A stretch of 64,000 bases of DNA from Phanerochaete sordida (GCA_019973155.2 BPQB01000086.1:1-64000); one strand, 5' to 3'. Positions 21,035 through 33,554 are shown, counted from the first letter of the stretch. Numbers and translations are program-made. Notes: generated from the sequence alone by a model not told the origin.

Positions 21035-22894
21035 ATGTCGCAGACAACGGAGGTCTTGCAGCAGGAGCTCAGGGACAAGTACGTGTCCGTTGTTCCCGAT
21101 GTATCCATGTCACCGCCTGCTAACGCTGCACTTTATCGTCAGTCTAATAGTGAGCTACGAGGAATACTCACTTCTTTGTGCGCAAGCCTTCGTCTGACCC
21201 CGAAGGTCGAGGATTCTGACTGGCCATTTCCCAACTAGGTCTCGTGGTTTATGAGTTCATCGTCACCCTCGACGAAGAGCTCACCGTTGTATGGCGAAGG
21301 AGACCCACAGCCACATCGATGTTGCTGCTAATCATGCGCTGGATTATGCTCCTCGGTCCCATCGTTCAGACCGTTCCCGCCAGGCCGACGTGGTGTAAGT
21401 GCCCGAATCAGCATTCCGAGTCCATGACTAACACGAGCGACTGCTAGACGTTCGGTGCTATACCGGCGCGTTTCGACTCCGTAACCAATGGCTTCTCCCG
21501 CAGGTGCAGATCACAATACGCATGGAACATCGCCGTATTTTTGGTGACCACAGCGGTAATCGCATGTGAGCCCACCGACCCTCCGAACGCGCTCGAATTC
21601 ATCCTCCGCGCAGTGTTCTCCGCACTTCGTGTATACGCACTCTGGCAAGGGTCCAGGCTGAGACATCTCCTCGCGGGCATCGTTTTTGTCTTTGGGGCGG
21701 TGCCCGTTGCGACGAATATCGTAAGTCACACGTCCGAAGTCGTCTTACACTATACGCTGACGACGTGGTAGTTTGCTGCAACCCATGCCTCCGGCTTCTC
21801 GTACGACCCGGTGTTCTCTGCCTGTGAAGTACGGATCAATGTGTCCCCCGAACTCAACGCGAAGTGCGTGCTGTTGGGAGTAGTTTGACCGCCGATGCTG
21901 ACTTTGCTTCACAGACGTAGGTGCCTGCGCTTTCGACCCGACGAGACGGACGTCTGACCCCGCCTTGACTGCAGTACTCTTCGTCACAAGAGGCAGCGCA
22001 ATCCTGTCAGACGTTCTTGCTCTCGTACTGACGTGGATCAAGTCCTACTCGCAGTTCAAGGAAATGCGACGTCTGGGTCTCGGTTCATCTGTCTCAACCG
22101 TGCTGCTGAGAGATGGTATGCTTCCGACGTTCGCCTACCTACGTCGTGTCACTTACGGTTCACTATTCTAGGGACCCTTTATTTTCTGTAGGCTACAGAT
22201 CGCCTTTTCATGTGACGACGTACCGACGTACCGCCCTAGCGCCCTTCTGGCCATCAACATCCTGCAGCTTATGACATTCTTCGACACCTTCTCCCAGGTA
22301 GGTTTCGTTGGATTGCGACCTGCGGCGCGTTGCTGACTCTATCATCCAGGGTGCATATGCTGTCGACTTCCTCCAGTCACTGGCGAGTATCTTGAGCGTC
22401 AGCAGCAGATGCGCTCGCTGACCAGCTGTCGTGCGCAGCCCCCTCTACTGGTGCAGCGCTTCATGCTAAACCTTCGACAGCTCGACCGCACGGCGAGCGA
22501 GAACAATTCGGACGCAGACCATTTCTCCCGCTTCTCCATCAGCTTCCGAGTACCCTCTGATTTTCTTGGGAATATCGGACAGCCGCTCGAACATAGTCAC
22601 TTGTCTGACGGCCTTGACGAGGATATCCCTCACCAGGGCCAGGAACTATCTCTTCCGTGGTCATTCTGCGAAGAGACATGCTCCTACCTCCACCCGAAGG
22701 ACGACACCGGCCGAACGGCGGTCGATCTCGTGCCAGCATCGCCAACTAATCAAAGTGCCCGTGGTTCCGCGTATGGAGGCGGTTTCCCGGTGCGCATACC
22801 GGAGGACCAGGAGCAAGAGATAATCGCCACAGCGAAGCCTGGATCTGAGTGGTACGTGTGGCTTCTCTTTCGCAGACCTGGGCAAAGTGGCTGA
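21035..22894 (+). CDS. DUF6533 seven-pass membrane protein M6
   Basis: Exons: 21035-21078, 21143-21177, 21239-21394, 21448-21454, 21504-21565, 21614-21720, 21772-21863, 21915-21916, 21975-22115, 22172-22187, 22240-22297, 22350-22382, 22439-22894 (402 aa). Signature VVYEFIVTLDEELTVVWRRR; landmarks SALRVYALWQGS, FVTRGSAILSDVLALVLTW, VLLRDGTLYFL, PPLLVQRFMLNLRQL, then FSRFSISFRVPSDFLGNIGQ. The 2 nt exon is AC (21915-21916), giving Lys-Leu. A second very short exon of 7 nt (21448-21454) is inferred in the fourth position; its donor GTGCTA is weak. Intron 22383-22438 starts with GC (GCGAGT). This copy has the longest protein. The palindromic TATA element is 63 bp upstream. Confidence 0.75.
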
Positions 22895-23888
22895 CGGCCC
22901 GTCCCAGATGTATAACAACTATGGATCGCGAATGTACTCTATTTTCTGCATTGCCATATTGTCCTCAGGATTCTTCGCCTTTGAACTAACTCAGACTGAA
23001 CGCCGAGGTGGTATCCACCCTTCGTGAATCTCCAGTATCGATAAGGTCGACTCGTTGCGCGCACGACGCCTGAGGACAGATAAGACGGGATCCTTCGCTT
23101 TGCTCTGTACATACTGAACTACCTGTTCCTGTACAGCACTTGCTTTGAATCCCCTACTATACGACCACACGGGCGCCACCAGAAACTCCGAGAAGCGCAA
23201 GGTAGACCTTCTTGCGGACATCCGGGAGCTATCGGGAGGTGGTGGGTTAGGCGCATGGCGCAATGACAATACTGACTGGGGTACTGACCACATATCGCAC
23301 AGGATATGCAAGGTGCAGGCGGGCAATACCTGGCTTGTCACGCCTGGAATCGGTCTTCCTCTGCCACTTCTGAGGGACCTTTCGTCCTCCGCACTACTTC
23401 GGACGAGGTTCCAGGCAAGGTTTAGTGCCCCCATGCTTTCCGCATCAAACATGTGGGACTCAGACTGCGATCTTGTCCGCCACAGACGGCGGTGTCTACG
23501 TCGGAGTCGTCAGCGCTTGAGGTTCTGCCGTCTTGGCTGGTCGGGCCAAAGTTGAGCGACGGGACACGATCTTCGCGTTCGCCGAACATGTCGCGTACTG
23601 GGAGAGGCGGTGAGTCCTGCACGCCGATAGCATTTTTATGACTCTTGAGCATTGCTGAGTACGGAGGGCGGAAGGCCCGCGGAGACATCGGATCCCGGAT
23701 TCATGGCGCCTTCATTTCGTCTGCATTTGGGAGGCCCATCTCCCTTGCGCTCCATGTATGTCAAATGGGGACGATCAATACGTGTAGCGACCCGGATCTG
23801 TTGAAAAGCACTGCTTTTAGCATTCGCATACTTAAAGGCTGACGTGCTCCCTACTGATATCTAGTCATTGGGGTTCCGCGTAGACACC
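22895..23888. other. Intergenic between M6 and M7
   Basis: Contains frames on both strands but none with family resemblance or a coherent exon chain. A weak TATA-like CTTAAAG at about 23831 precedes M7. Confidence 0.4.
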
Positions 23889-25547
23889 ATGGTCCATGAC
23901 GACGAACATCTTGCCCGGGCTCTCTACAGGATGTGAGTACTTGAATCTCTTGTTTCCCCCTACCCCATCGTTTTCCGAGCTCAAGCCCTTTATCTTATAG
24001 CTTAACCGGGAGTTACGTGGCATGCTCTTTAATTTGTGCGTCGGAAGGAACTTACGCCGTGTCGGCGCGAGCACTAAAACGACCTGTGCATATCAGGTCT
24101 TGTCAGCTACGAATACCTCATAACGTTTCGCCGGGAAGTGAGCGTAGTATGGCAGAGGAAGCTTACCGTCACCTCGCTGCTCTTGCTCAGCGTTCGCTGG
24201 CTTATGATTTTCAACACGGCTGTGGCCTGTTTTCGGATGGAACCGTCGCTGTGTAAGTCTTATTCCTGTTCGTTTTACGTCTAGCTATACTCAGTTCCAC
24301 CTCCACTCTCTCAGGAGTATTTTTCCTCATAATTGTGACGGTTCCTCAAGTCGGAACGGTTTGCTTCTAGGTGCCAGTCCCTCTATACAATGCAATTGCT
24401 AGCGTACACTGTCACGACGATCTTGATTTCCTGTGAGTTTATCTACACATCGCTCCGCTCAAAGCTAATTCAGGTGTAGCCTTCTCTGCGCTCCGTGTCT
24501 ACGCGCTCTGGCAAGCATCAAAGGCAAAGCATGCGCTTGCTGCCATCGTCCTTGTGCTGGGGCTGACTCCCATTGCACCGACCCTGGTAAGTCGGCAAGG
24601 TCGAGGTCATCCTGCTTTGCTGACCTGTAACAAGCTCGATTGGCTGCAAATGCTACACGAATGGGACTACAAATTCTTACCAATACTCGCATACTGCAAT
24701 CATTTCCGCATCCCTCGGGCCCTTGGGCAGCAGTACGTGATGTTAACATTCGCGAGAATCATGACTAAATCTGGCGCAGATGTACGTCCTACGTTCCCTG
24801 TACTGTCCGTGCAACCTGACCGCAAGCAGTGCGCATCTTGACGAGATGCAGTACGATATTCTCAGATTTTATCGTGATCGTGTGCACCTGGATCGTCTCG
24901 TTCAGACACTATCTGGCAGTCAGGAAGCACAGCCTTGGGATATCAATAACGGAGATATTGCTTCGAGATGGTCTGTCCACGTACCTGCTCAGAAAAGCGT
25001 GGTCTGACTTTGTTCTTCCCAGGCACGATATATTTTTTGTGCGTACAAGGCATGAGATGGAGATATTGACGTGCCACTGAGCTCCGAGTATCCAGTGCAT
25101 TACTTGTAGTCAACAGTCTCATGCTCTATACATTAGGGAAAGTAGGCCCGTTCGAGGTACGTGCCCATGCGCCGGAGTATTCTCCGTCCAGGGCTGCTAA
25201 CTGTTGGGTTGCGTTCACGATAGGGAGCCTATGCTGTCAACCTCGTGCACTCCTTGGTGCGTATTCATGGCTCCACTCAACAGGTAGACACTGATCAGGA
25301 CCACCTCTCGCAGCCGCCGCTCCTGGTGCAACGCTGCATGCTGAACCTACGACAATTTACTGAAGCGGGAGCTGACTTCGACTCCGAAAATGCCGTGTCA
25401 AGCTTTCGCATAGGAAACATAGGGCAGCCACTAGATTACAACGAGGAGGAAAGGTTGGACGACGACGACGGCGACGGCTACATTGAGGGTCTACCATGGA
25501 CAATCAGGGAAGCGGGGGAGAACACCTCTGTCGATATGGGCAGATAG
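23889..25547 (+). CDS. DUF6533 seven-pass membrane protein M7
   Basis: Exons: 23889-23932, 24001-24035, 24097-24252, 24295-24316, 24371-24432, 24480-24586, 24635-24732, 24780-24781, 24830-24970, 25023-25038, 25096-25156, 25224-25256, 25314-25547 (336 aa). Signature VSYEYLITFRREVSVVWQRK; landmarks SALRVYALWQAS, RILTRCSTIFSDFIVIV, ILLRDGTIYF, PPLLVQRCMLNLRQF. The 2 nt exon is AT (24780-24781), giving Gln-Leu. The fourth exon (24295-24316) was chosen because it is the only in-frame option without a stop. The tail lacks most of the FSRF block and is rich in Asp (LDDDDGDG). The gene ends 268 bp from, and converges on, the allantoinase pseudogene. The same tail-to-tail pairing recurs for M8 at 54.4-54.8 kb. 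Confidence 0.75.
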
Positions 25548-25814
25548 CGTGAGTGCGCGATACATGCGATCTTGAACCCCGAACGAGCCTACTCACCATC
25601 GATGCTCTTCCCCAGGTTGAGTACAGCAGACCCGTTTGCAGAGAGCACCCGGCTTCGCAACCTAGTCGCCGTCAATGGTCTTAATCAAATATCTAATTCT
25701 GCGGCCAGCTCCGCATACTTTACATACAACCGTCCCTGAGCACGCCTTCATAATTGACAATCCGCCGATTGGTGCACAGAGAGAGGACGGATGCGCCTTC
25801 TATGAGGCTCAGTA

Positions 25815-27489
25815 TCAGAGGAGATGTCCGTCAGGTCTCCCGTTGGCAAAGCCGCCAGCGCCAAGGTCGTAAACCAGCTGGCCGCGCAGAAATGTTTGCT
25901 GCACGCGACCTGTCAGCGTCAGCTCTTCGTACGGCGTCAGCTTGTTCTTGAAGTTCAGCTGCTCCTTTGTAACCTGAAGACGGGGTGAGGCAGCCGCGAC
26001 GACATACAGTGACACGCGTACCTTGAATTCCGCTTCAGGATCCCAGATCACGAGATCCGCGTCGTACCCGACCTTCAGCCGGCCTTTGCGGTCATCTAGC
26101 CCAGCGTGCGTCGCGGTCTTCACGCATACCCAATCGACGATCTGCGCAACCGAGACGCCGCGCTTCCGGCCCTCCGTCCACAGGAGACTCGACCCGAGAC
26201 CAAGCGTGCTGATCCCGCCCCACGCGCCCATGATATCGCCCGTGTCGATGTTCTTCAGCGACGCGACGCACGGGCTGTGCCGGTCGCTCACGACGCAGTC
26301 GATCGTGCCGTCGCGCAGCGCATCCCATATCGCCTCACGGTTCGCGGCCCCGCGGATCGGCGGGCAACACTTGAACTCGGGGCGCCCGGCCGGGATGTCC
26401 TGCGCCGTCAGTGCGAGGTAGTGGAAGCACGTTTCGACCGTGAGCGGGAGCCCGGACGCCTTCGCCGCGCGGATGAGCGGCAGCGCGGACGCCGCGGAGA
26501 GGTGTACGATGTGCAGCCGGAGCGAGGGGTAGCGCTTGTGCAGCGAGGTGATGAGCGTGATGGCGTCGACCTCGAGCTGTTCTGGGCGGGAGTCGAGGAA
26601 GGTGCTGTACGCCGCTGGTCGAAGCCGCTGTACTCCGATTTGTGCAATTGGGATCTCTCGAGCTCGGCATGGAAGCTAAGCAGTCAAGAGTGTCCTGTAA
26701 TCGCCTGTGAATACTCCACTTCCCGACCCATTCCATTTGGAGCAGCATACCTTGACCTACTCCATAGCGAACACTGAATAATGCTTGAGAACACAAGGTA
26801 CTTCCTGGTATATGTCTGTGAGCACGCGAGACGAGTTATATGTGAGCCAAATCGTACCTCCACCCCGCTTCCGATGAGGAAGCATTTGAAGCCGCGGATA
26901 CCAGTGTCGATGGGCGGCGGCAGGTGATGCTCAATGCTACTACGGTCAACCAATAAATCCAGTACTTGCAGCAAAAAACGGTACCTGATTGCCAGGGACA
27001 ACATCTCTCCTAACGCCACGTCAGACCAGCACTGGCCCCATGCGGCCGCTGCACACTTTGCTTCGAGGTTGCCCACTCTCGCAGTCGGCGGGTGGACATC
27101 GAGACTCGAGCGACATGTCAACCACTGTGGGTACACTACCGAAAATTGCAGCGCCCGCGCCTATTCAGAAGCTTTGACAATCTGCCAGACCTGGTCCGCT
27201 CAGGGTGCGGGTGCGCACTGACTGAAAATGGCAGTTCGCGAGTACGACCGCTAGGTGTTATAATGGTCACGCTTACTGGACGAGACCGGAAGTATGAACT
27301 GGTCTCTTGTGTCGATGAGCTTGATGTCAGGCAACTAGTTCTGAGCCTTCTGGCTGCACCTGCCCTGAAAAATACTTGTTATCTTGCTCGTCCGGCCGCG
27401 TCGAGATATCGACGAGGTTGTGGTTCAGCTTGGTCAATGAGAATCACATTTAAGCCAAAAGAAGCGCGCTTCGGCGAGCTCCTAGCCAT
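25815..27489 (-). pseudogene. Decayed allantoinase copy
   Basis: On the minus strand it follows the intact allantoinase at 52801-54451 from start to end. The start is degraded (MARSSPKRA, then GQAEPQP altered to DQAEPQP out of frame). Middle exons read NLEAK...GQCWSDVA and [18 protein letters not shown] (about 27.06-26.86 kb). The C-terminal 159 codons are clean ([38 protein letters not shown]). Frameshifts interrupt the region matching CFHAELE and the following [16 protein letters not shown] (about 26.68-26.58 kb). The metal-site sequence VSDHSP carries an extra Arg (VSDRHSP). The 5' exon and start are not functional as they stand. It is convergent with M7, mirroring the allantoinase/M8 pair on the right, so it is best explained as the lost half of an inverted duplication. 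Confidence 0.8.
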
Positions 27490-27893
27490 TTTAGCCCTGA
27501 AATTATAAGAAGATGGTGAGCGAAGAGGAAGAGATGGATACAGAGTTGGCAAGCCCGCCACGGCGCTATCCTCGCGACATCGGATCTAATCTAGACGCCC
27601 GCCCGATAGTGGCGCGAAGGACGATAGGTCAGGTTTACGCCTTGTCCGGACCAGCCACGATGTTCAAAGCCGTGGCCCGCGACGTTGGCAAACGCAGCTC
27701 TGGATCTTCATGATTCCTGCGCGTCGAAGGTCATGGATAGAAATGCTCCAGTCAAGTTCCGGTGGTAGGCTGTCCGCTGCCATGATGTAGACTTTTTATT
27801 ACCAGAACCTCGAACTCGCATCTCTTCTGCTCTGAGGCACGTCCTCAAAAGCCAGCTATAGTCGCAGGTCCGCGCCAACGCATTATACTTTAG

Positions 27894-28210
27894 GGTGCCT
27901 ATGGCGTCAACTTCATGCATACCTTGGGTCGTGTACATAGTCCGACTAACGAAACCGACGTTGAATAAACGTCATATACGGCAGCCTCCGCTGCTGGCGC
28001 AACGCTGCATGCTGAACCTGCGCCAGCTGAGTGAACGGGAAATAACCCGTCGCCTCTTTGACCCTGAGTATTCGAAATATTGGGCAGCCGCTCGAGGCCG
28101 GCGGACTCCAACAATTGTACGAAGACGAACATGACGAGGGCATACCTGCGGTGGACAGCGCACATTTGCAGCGGTCTCCGGAAGCACCACTACTTCGATT
28201 AGGATTATAA
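27894..28210 (+). pseudogene. Orphan 3' end (last two exons) of a DUF6533 gene
   Basis: 27894-27926 (GAYGVNFMHTL) and 27985-28210 (PPLLAQRCMLNLRQL) match the last two exons of M7. The donor between them is damaged. A one-base shift follows about residue 30 of the last exon, after which the frame reads NIGQPLEAGG and an acidic tail like that of M7 (YEDEHDEG). No upstream exons are present. It lies just beyond the 5' end of the allantoinase pseudogene. Confidence 0.7.
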
Positions 28211-31200
28211 GAGACGTATACATGTCTGGCAGCCATCTTCGTCTCTCGTGGGACCGGACTATTTATTTCTCGCGGTCCGTACCTTACGAGAGATATGTAT
28301 GCATCTCTGCCCGTCCTCAGGCTACGGCGGGGGTGGAAACTTGGAGCGCGGACACTCCTGGATACTCCTAGGAAGCGTAGTCCTCGTTAGCACAAGGGTC
28401 TTGCGCATCGTGCCTCCTCCGCCGCAGAATGCAAGATCGCGCCATTCGCCGCATATGAACCCTCCCATCAACATCTTTGGGAACGACGACAGCCTTATCG
28501 CGGTCTTCGCACACAGACGGCCGGCGATGCGGCCATACTTTTCGTCCTCCATCCCTCCAATGACATCCAGATGCCGGGTACCCTAACTCTGCCCTGCCCG
28601 CTCGCATGAACTGTGGTCTCCTCCAGCCTAAGCAAAGTCAAGCGCGTCGCCGTGCGCTGCGCTCCGCAGCGTCTCGCGGTTATTCTTCCCGCAGATCGAC
28701 GGGCGATGCGGGGCGCCCAGTCGGGATGTCCTATCGTCGCCTGCGTAACAGCGGCGAGCGAACGGCGAGGCTCGGAAGCTTCGTCTGCAGGATGACCTGC
28801 AGTGTAGACGCGCAGGGTGGCGGGAAGCAGAGGCCGTGCAGAGATTAGGTTAGCGGTTCTGCGGCAAGGAGATCAGCGCGAGCACCAGCATCATCTACTA
28901 GACTTAATCTCGTAGCAGCAGGGCTACTACCTGGTTATCAGAGATGCCCCTCCTCCAGTACACCACGTCAGCCCTGTCCTCGCTCTGCGAGGGGGCAGAC
29001 TTCGTTGAGCCGTTGTCCACGCTTATCGCCGGTGGGATAAAGCTGGGCTGGGCGGCATGTCGGCCGCCACCATAGCAGTCCGTTAGGTCGCAGCATATAG
29101 CCTAGTCTAGAACACTTTCACTTTGTCGGAGTGGGCTCGTTCCCATGTCTATGCGTCTATGCTTTCTGCCTCTGTGCACTGACGCATCATCTGCAAGCGT
29201 CTGAGGCTAAGATCTGGATGTTACTTTGCTCACTCGCCTTCACAAGAAGAAGCTAGCCGGATGCAAGCATCAGCCACTTCAACATCCGGTTCTGGTCTTG
29301 TCTGCGTCACCCTGTGAAATGTTCGCCGCATTGCCCAGCTGTTAAGGACGGTAGCAGGCCGCGGCTATCTTAAGTACGCAAGGTAGCACAGCCATCCTGC
29401 AGCAGAGTTGCGCTGTAGCGAGTCGTTGGCTGCGCTGCTCTCGCGGCTATGGAGACGGTCCATGCAACGGCCGGAGGAACGCGCGCGGCACGGTTCGCGG
29501 TGGCAAGGGTCACACCTGCCTCCCCGAGCGCCCACCCTGCACCCGCTCGACAGGGCGTAAGGATCAGCAGCAGAGAAGATACAGTATGGCCGTTACAGAG
29601 TAATATTATATCGACACTTTGCGCTCGGTCAAGATAGTGCTATGAAGGATGCGGAGGCCTCGCCACATCGGAGGTTGATTGACCTGAGAGACCCCGGACA
29701 CAGCATAGCTAGGGTTAGGGCCAGCACGACACGTTTCGGACAGCCTTCGCTTGCTTTGTTTCCAGCCGTCGCACTGTACTCCCAACTTGACTTGCTGTAA
29801 GCGACAGGATTTGTGGGTTATGTCGCTCTAATTTCTGCAATACTCTCCAGATAGGCGTTTTTGGACCCGCTGCCCACGGAGGCCAGCCAGTCGGGGCAAC
29901 TGCCCTGAGCAAGGCACGGACAGGACATCTCTGTTTCCGTCTGTTCGATGCGAAGTCATCTCAGGTGCACTTTCCTTGTAGTTGTCTTGCCTAACGTCTG
30001 CCATTGCGGCAGGTCGAAATGATCCTGGACTGTTCAACAGCTCGATTGCAGTTATCGGGGCTGCCCAACTTCGGGCATAGAGGCTCGCATAACCTCGCGC
30101 AGCACATGCTCGACCGTGACCGAGAGCAGCAATTTGTGCCGTAAGTATCAGCTTGTTATGATGGTCCTCCAGCTGAATACATGAGCGAAGATATGCCACA
30201 ACCTCACCATGGGCGAATTCGCCGCCAAATTCGAGTGTTGTCTTCCGCCGACATCACAGTTTCCATCAACCCAAGTTGCCTCATGTTGCCCGAGCATCAC
30301 TGTGGCTCCCGACTCCCGCTGCCCAACTGAGAAGGAAAGCCGACGGAGTCCGAGCGTATACAAATGCACGGTCCGAGTCGCGTACCAGTGGCACATCTTC
30401 GGTAGATTTTTTGATCGCACGCACTGCACACATGCGTTCAGGATCTAGCGAGCAATATATCTTCGTGTGGCATTGACGCGATGATTGTCTCGCATCGCTA
30501 TTGGTTTTGGCTGGACGAGTACAGCTGCAAGCCGACGAGACAGCAGCGGTCATCGAACTCCAGCTAAGAGAGCCTCGCGGCACCTCACTTTCACTATCGA
30601 ACCGTAGGATGCACAGCCTATGCTCGTTTCGCACCATTGAACCCATATCAATGATGCATCCGGATGTCGAGATGGCAAGGGCGCATCATCGCAGACCGCT
30701 GTTCAGCTAGCTTGACCGGACATCACCATGCCGCTGCTATACACATGCTCGGAAGGCTGACCAGGCTTCTAATTCCTGAACCTGTCAGAGCTCAGCAAAT
30801 GAAACGTGGATGATGGGCGATCATACTTTCCCGTTCAGCAGGTATGGTCATTCGCAGCTTTGCCTCCGCCCCGAGGCAGTGTTTCAGAGCCGCACAGGGA
30901 AGTCGCGACTCTTCGAGGGGCACCTCGCAGTCGCACGCATCCCCAAAGTGCTCACACAGGCACCCACGGCGGCCAGGAGCGCACGCAGCGAGCGCAAATT
31001 CGCGCGCGACCGCCTGGCGAACCCGACGAGACAAGCATCAGCATCACGCGGCTGTGCCCCCAGCACCGGTCGCCCGTCGACATGGCTGTCGAGACGGTTT
31101 GACGTGCTGCCCCACACGGTCGGGCGCCGGGAAGCGTGGGGGCCCGCATATGAAGAGGCGGCGCACGCGCAGCGCTGCAGGCCTCATATACCCCCACGGC

Positions 31201-31301
31201 CGTCCCTGCCCGCCCCACGCCCCGCCCTGCATCCCGCGCCGTCCCTGGCACCCACTCGCCCCCACACGACTTTCTGCCGCCCGCCCGCCGCCCCCACACA
31301 C
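28211..31301. other. Intergenic, no gene recognised
   Basis: About 3 kb without a gene that I can support. The long plus-strand frame from 30810 becomes coding only from about 31302 (Yippee-like gene). A TATA-like CATATACC lies near 31185. Confidence 0.4.
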
Positions 31302-32019
31302 ATGCACGCCGTCATGCACCAACCACCGCCTGTCGCGGGCCACATGCACGCAGGCCCGAGCAGGCACGCCGCGCCCGCCGCCCTGCCGCGGCTCGCGGTG
31401 CCCACACAAAACAAGCAGCGGCGCAGCCTGCCCGACATCCGCAGCCCCGGCGGGTCGACGATGCGGACCGAGTACGCATGCCGGCACTGCCGCGTGCGCA
31501 TCGCACAACGGTCGAGCGTCCTGTCATGGGTACGTCGTCCGCGCATCTCTCTTCGACGCCACACTCATCAGCGCATAGGAGTTCCGCGGCGCGACCGGCA
31601 AGGCCGCGCTTTTCACGAACGCGTACGTCCCGCCGTACCTGCGCGCCGCTCCGCACTGACGCACGCACAGCGCCAACGTCGCACTGGCGAAGATGTCGGT
31701 GATGCTGATGGACTCGGGCGCGTACCGCGTGCAGAACGCGGCGTGCGCGGCGTGCGGCGAGCCGCTCGGATGGAAGTTCGTGCGCGCGGCGGAGCAGGCG
31801 GAAAAGTGGAAGGAGGGCCACCTTGTGCTCGAACTCGCACGGCTCGACGAAGAGGCGTTCCCGCTCACGCCACTGGAAGAGGTGCATATGCCGGCACCGG
31901 CGCGTGTGTCGGTATTCGTCCGCGACGATAGCGAGCTCGGGCACCGGCGGTCGTCCTCGAGCCTGTCGACCATCGATAGACAGCGACCGCAGGGCCCGCG
32001 GAGGAGACGAGATTCATGA
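31302..32019 (+). CDS. Yippee-like zinc-binding protein
   Basis: Exons 31302-31529, 31579-31622 and 31671-32019 (206 aa), joined by GT-AG introns of 49 and 48 nt. After a Pro/His-rich N-terminal region of about 55 residues comes the Yippee fold: CRHC (Cys60, Cys63), then EFRGATGKAALFTNA, and CAAC (Cys116, Cys119) followed by GEPLGWKFVRAAEQAEKWKE. The four cysteines form the family's single zinc site, and GW..K..A.....KEG is its most conserved block. Yippee-like proteins are found from fungi to man and are often nuclear or linked to E3-ligase and microtubule structures; no specific role can be assigned. The basic, Ser-rich C-terminal tail of about 60 residues is not part of the family core. 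The long upstream frame was not used because it has no resemblance and a TATA-like site lies within it. Confidence 0.8.
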
Positions 32020-32773
32020 TGTGCTAGGAAGGGCACGGCAGGCGGTGTCCCGGCGAGAACCCGATGGTGCTTTCGAGGGGGCTTCGCTTGCTCGATACCG
32101 GGGACGTGTCGAGGCGAGTAGGACCAGCAAATTGCATCTAGACATAATTATTATCGTTCAACGTGCATACGGTACGACAAATGTAACTTACACACGTTTT
32201 ATTGCTCGGTTTGGACCCCGTAGAATTACGACGAGTGCCTTCTGTCTCGACGTCGGAATATCCTGAAAGGACGTATAGGCGCACATTACCCATAAGGCAA
32301 ATCGGCGCAGCAAAGCCCCCGTGTAGCCTGTGCATGGATGATGAGCAGGAAAATTGAGATAAGCCGTGTTTTACGACGATGACGTGCGAGCTGTGGTCAA
32401 GAGCATTCGCACTACTGTACGAGAAGAATCGAGGATTACAACTGTTCCGGGTCTCAGGCTGAGTTGACGACCGAAGGCTGTACGAAGTCGACCGTAGTTT
32501 GTCCACGGGTACGTCGAGGGGAAAGCGATACCCCCACAAATGCCGAATGAAGCTTTGGACGACCAACACGAGAGGCGTGCTGTGCACTGGGTTATGCAAT
32601 GAATAACAGAAGTCTAAGCTGCCATCGACGGCCGACATGAGCAGCTACTAGTTGTACGAAAGATCCTGGCAACCTGCAGTAAGCAGATGCGAGAGAGGGC
32701 CGAGAACGAAGACGTACCAAGTCCATAAGTTAACATTACAATGTACTCTTCATGACGTCTCTCCCTACGCGGG

Positions 32774-33554
32774 TTACCAGACCGTCTGCTGCTGCGGAGG
32801 CGGGCTGTTGGGTATACTTTGCGGCATGCTACGTGGTGGTTCCTTTGCCGTCTCGATGTCCTTCCGGTATTCGATCTTCTCGACCCGGACCTCGCCGTCG
32901 ATGAGTTGGTACACGTAGGTGACGACGACTGGGCCCTGGATATCCATCAACGCGAAGGTAGGAGTGGGCTCGCTACGGGCCGGTCAGCAGTGACAGGGTG
33001 GTGATAGCAGCTGACTGACCCGTTGACATTTCCTATCCATGCTCCGGTCGCCGAGCCAGGATTCACGAAGAAGCGGCCGTCGTACTCCACTGCCTGGAAG
33101 CTGCGTCGAGAGCGTGAGCACGCGTGGAAACCAGTGTCGCACGGACACGTACGTGTGGGTATGTCCCGAGATGAGCACGTCCACGTCCATCTGTCGCGCG
33201 ATTGCGCTGAGCGAATCGAGGTCGCCGCTGGGGACACACTGGTGCCCGTGTATGACGCCGAGCCGGATTGGGGTGTGTGTTACGGTCACCGAGAGCGGCA
33301 ACGCGCTCTGCGCCGCGTCAGTCAGCACGCCGGAGACGCGTACGCGGCGGGCGCACCTCGTCGTAGTCTCCGCGGACGACATGTACGTCTGGCGAGACGG
33401 TGCGGAGGTACTCGTAGGTTTCGCGGTCGCAGAGGTTGCCGGTGCAGAGAATCTGCTGAATCTTGCCCGGGACAAGCAGCTTCTTGAACTTGGCCGGGAG
33501 ATCGTGTATGCGGTGGGGGATGTGGAGGTCGCCGATGACGAGTACGAGAACCAT
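32774..33554 (-). CDS. VPS29: VPS29, retromer subunit
   Basis: Exons 33554-33357, 33307-33153, 33100-33020 and 32972-32774 (210 aa). The sequence follows Vps29 from the first residue: [88 protein letters not shown] and [20 protein letters not shown]. It has the calcineurin-like phosphoesterase fold without confirmed catalysis and binds Vps35 in the retromer that recycles cargo from endosomes to the Golgi. The length is slightly above the usual 185-200 because of a Pro/Gln-rich C-terminal end. The start lies 233 bp from that of MDM35 on the other strand, so both probably share a bidirectional promoter. Confidence 0.95.

Noticed and set aside
29711..29726. GGTTAGGG-like words suggesting telomeric repeat
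   Set aside because: A single GGGTTAGGG occurrence and isolated CCTAACCC-like words elsewhere; no tandem run.
30810..31301. Upstream extension of the Yippee-like frame
   Set aside because: In frame, but with no similarity to the family, and it contains a TATA-like site just before the chosen start.
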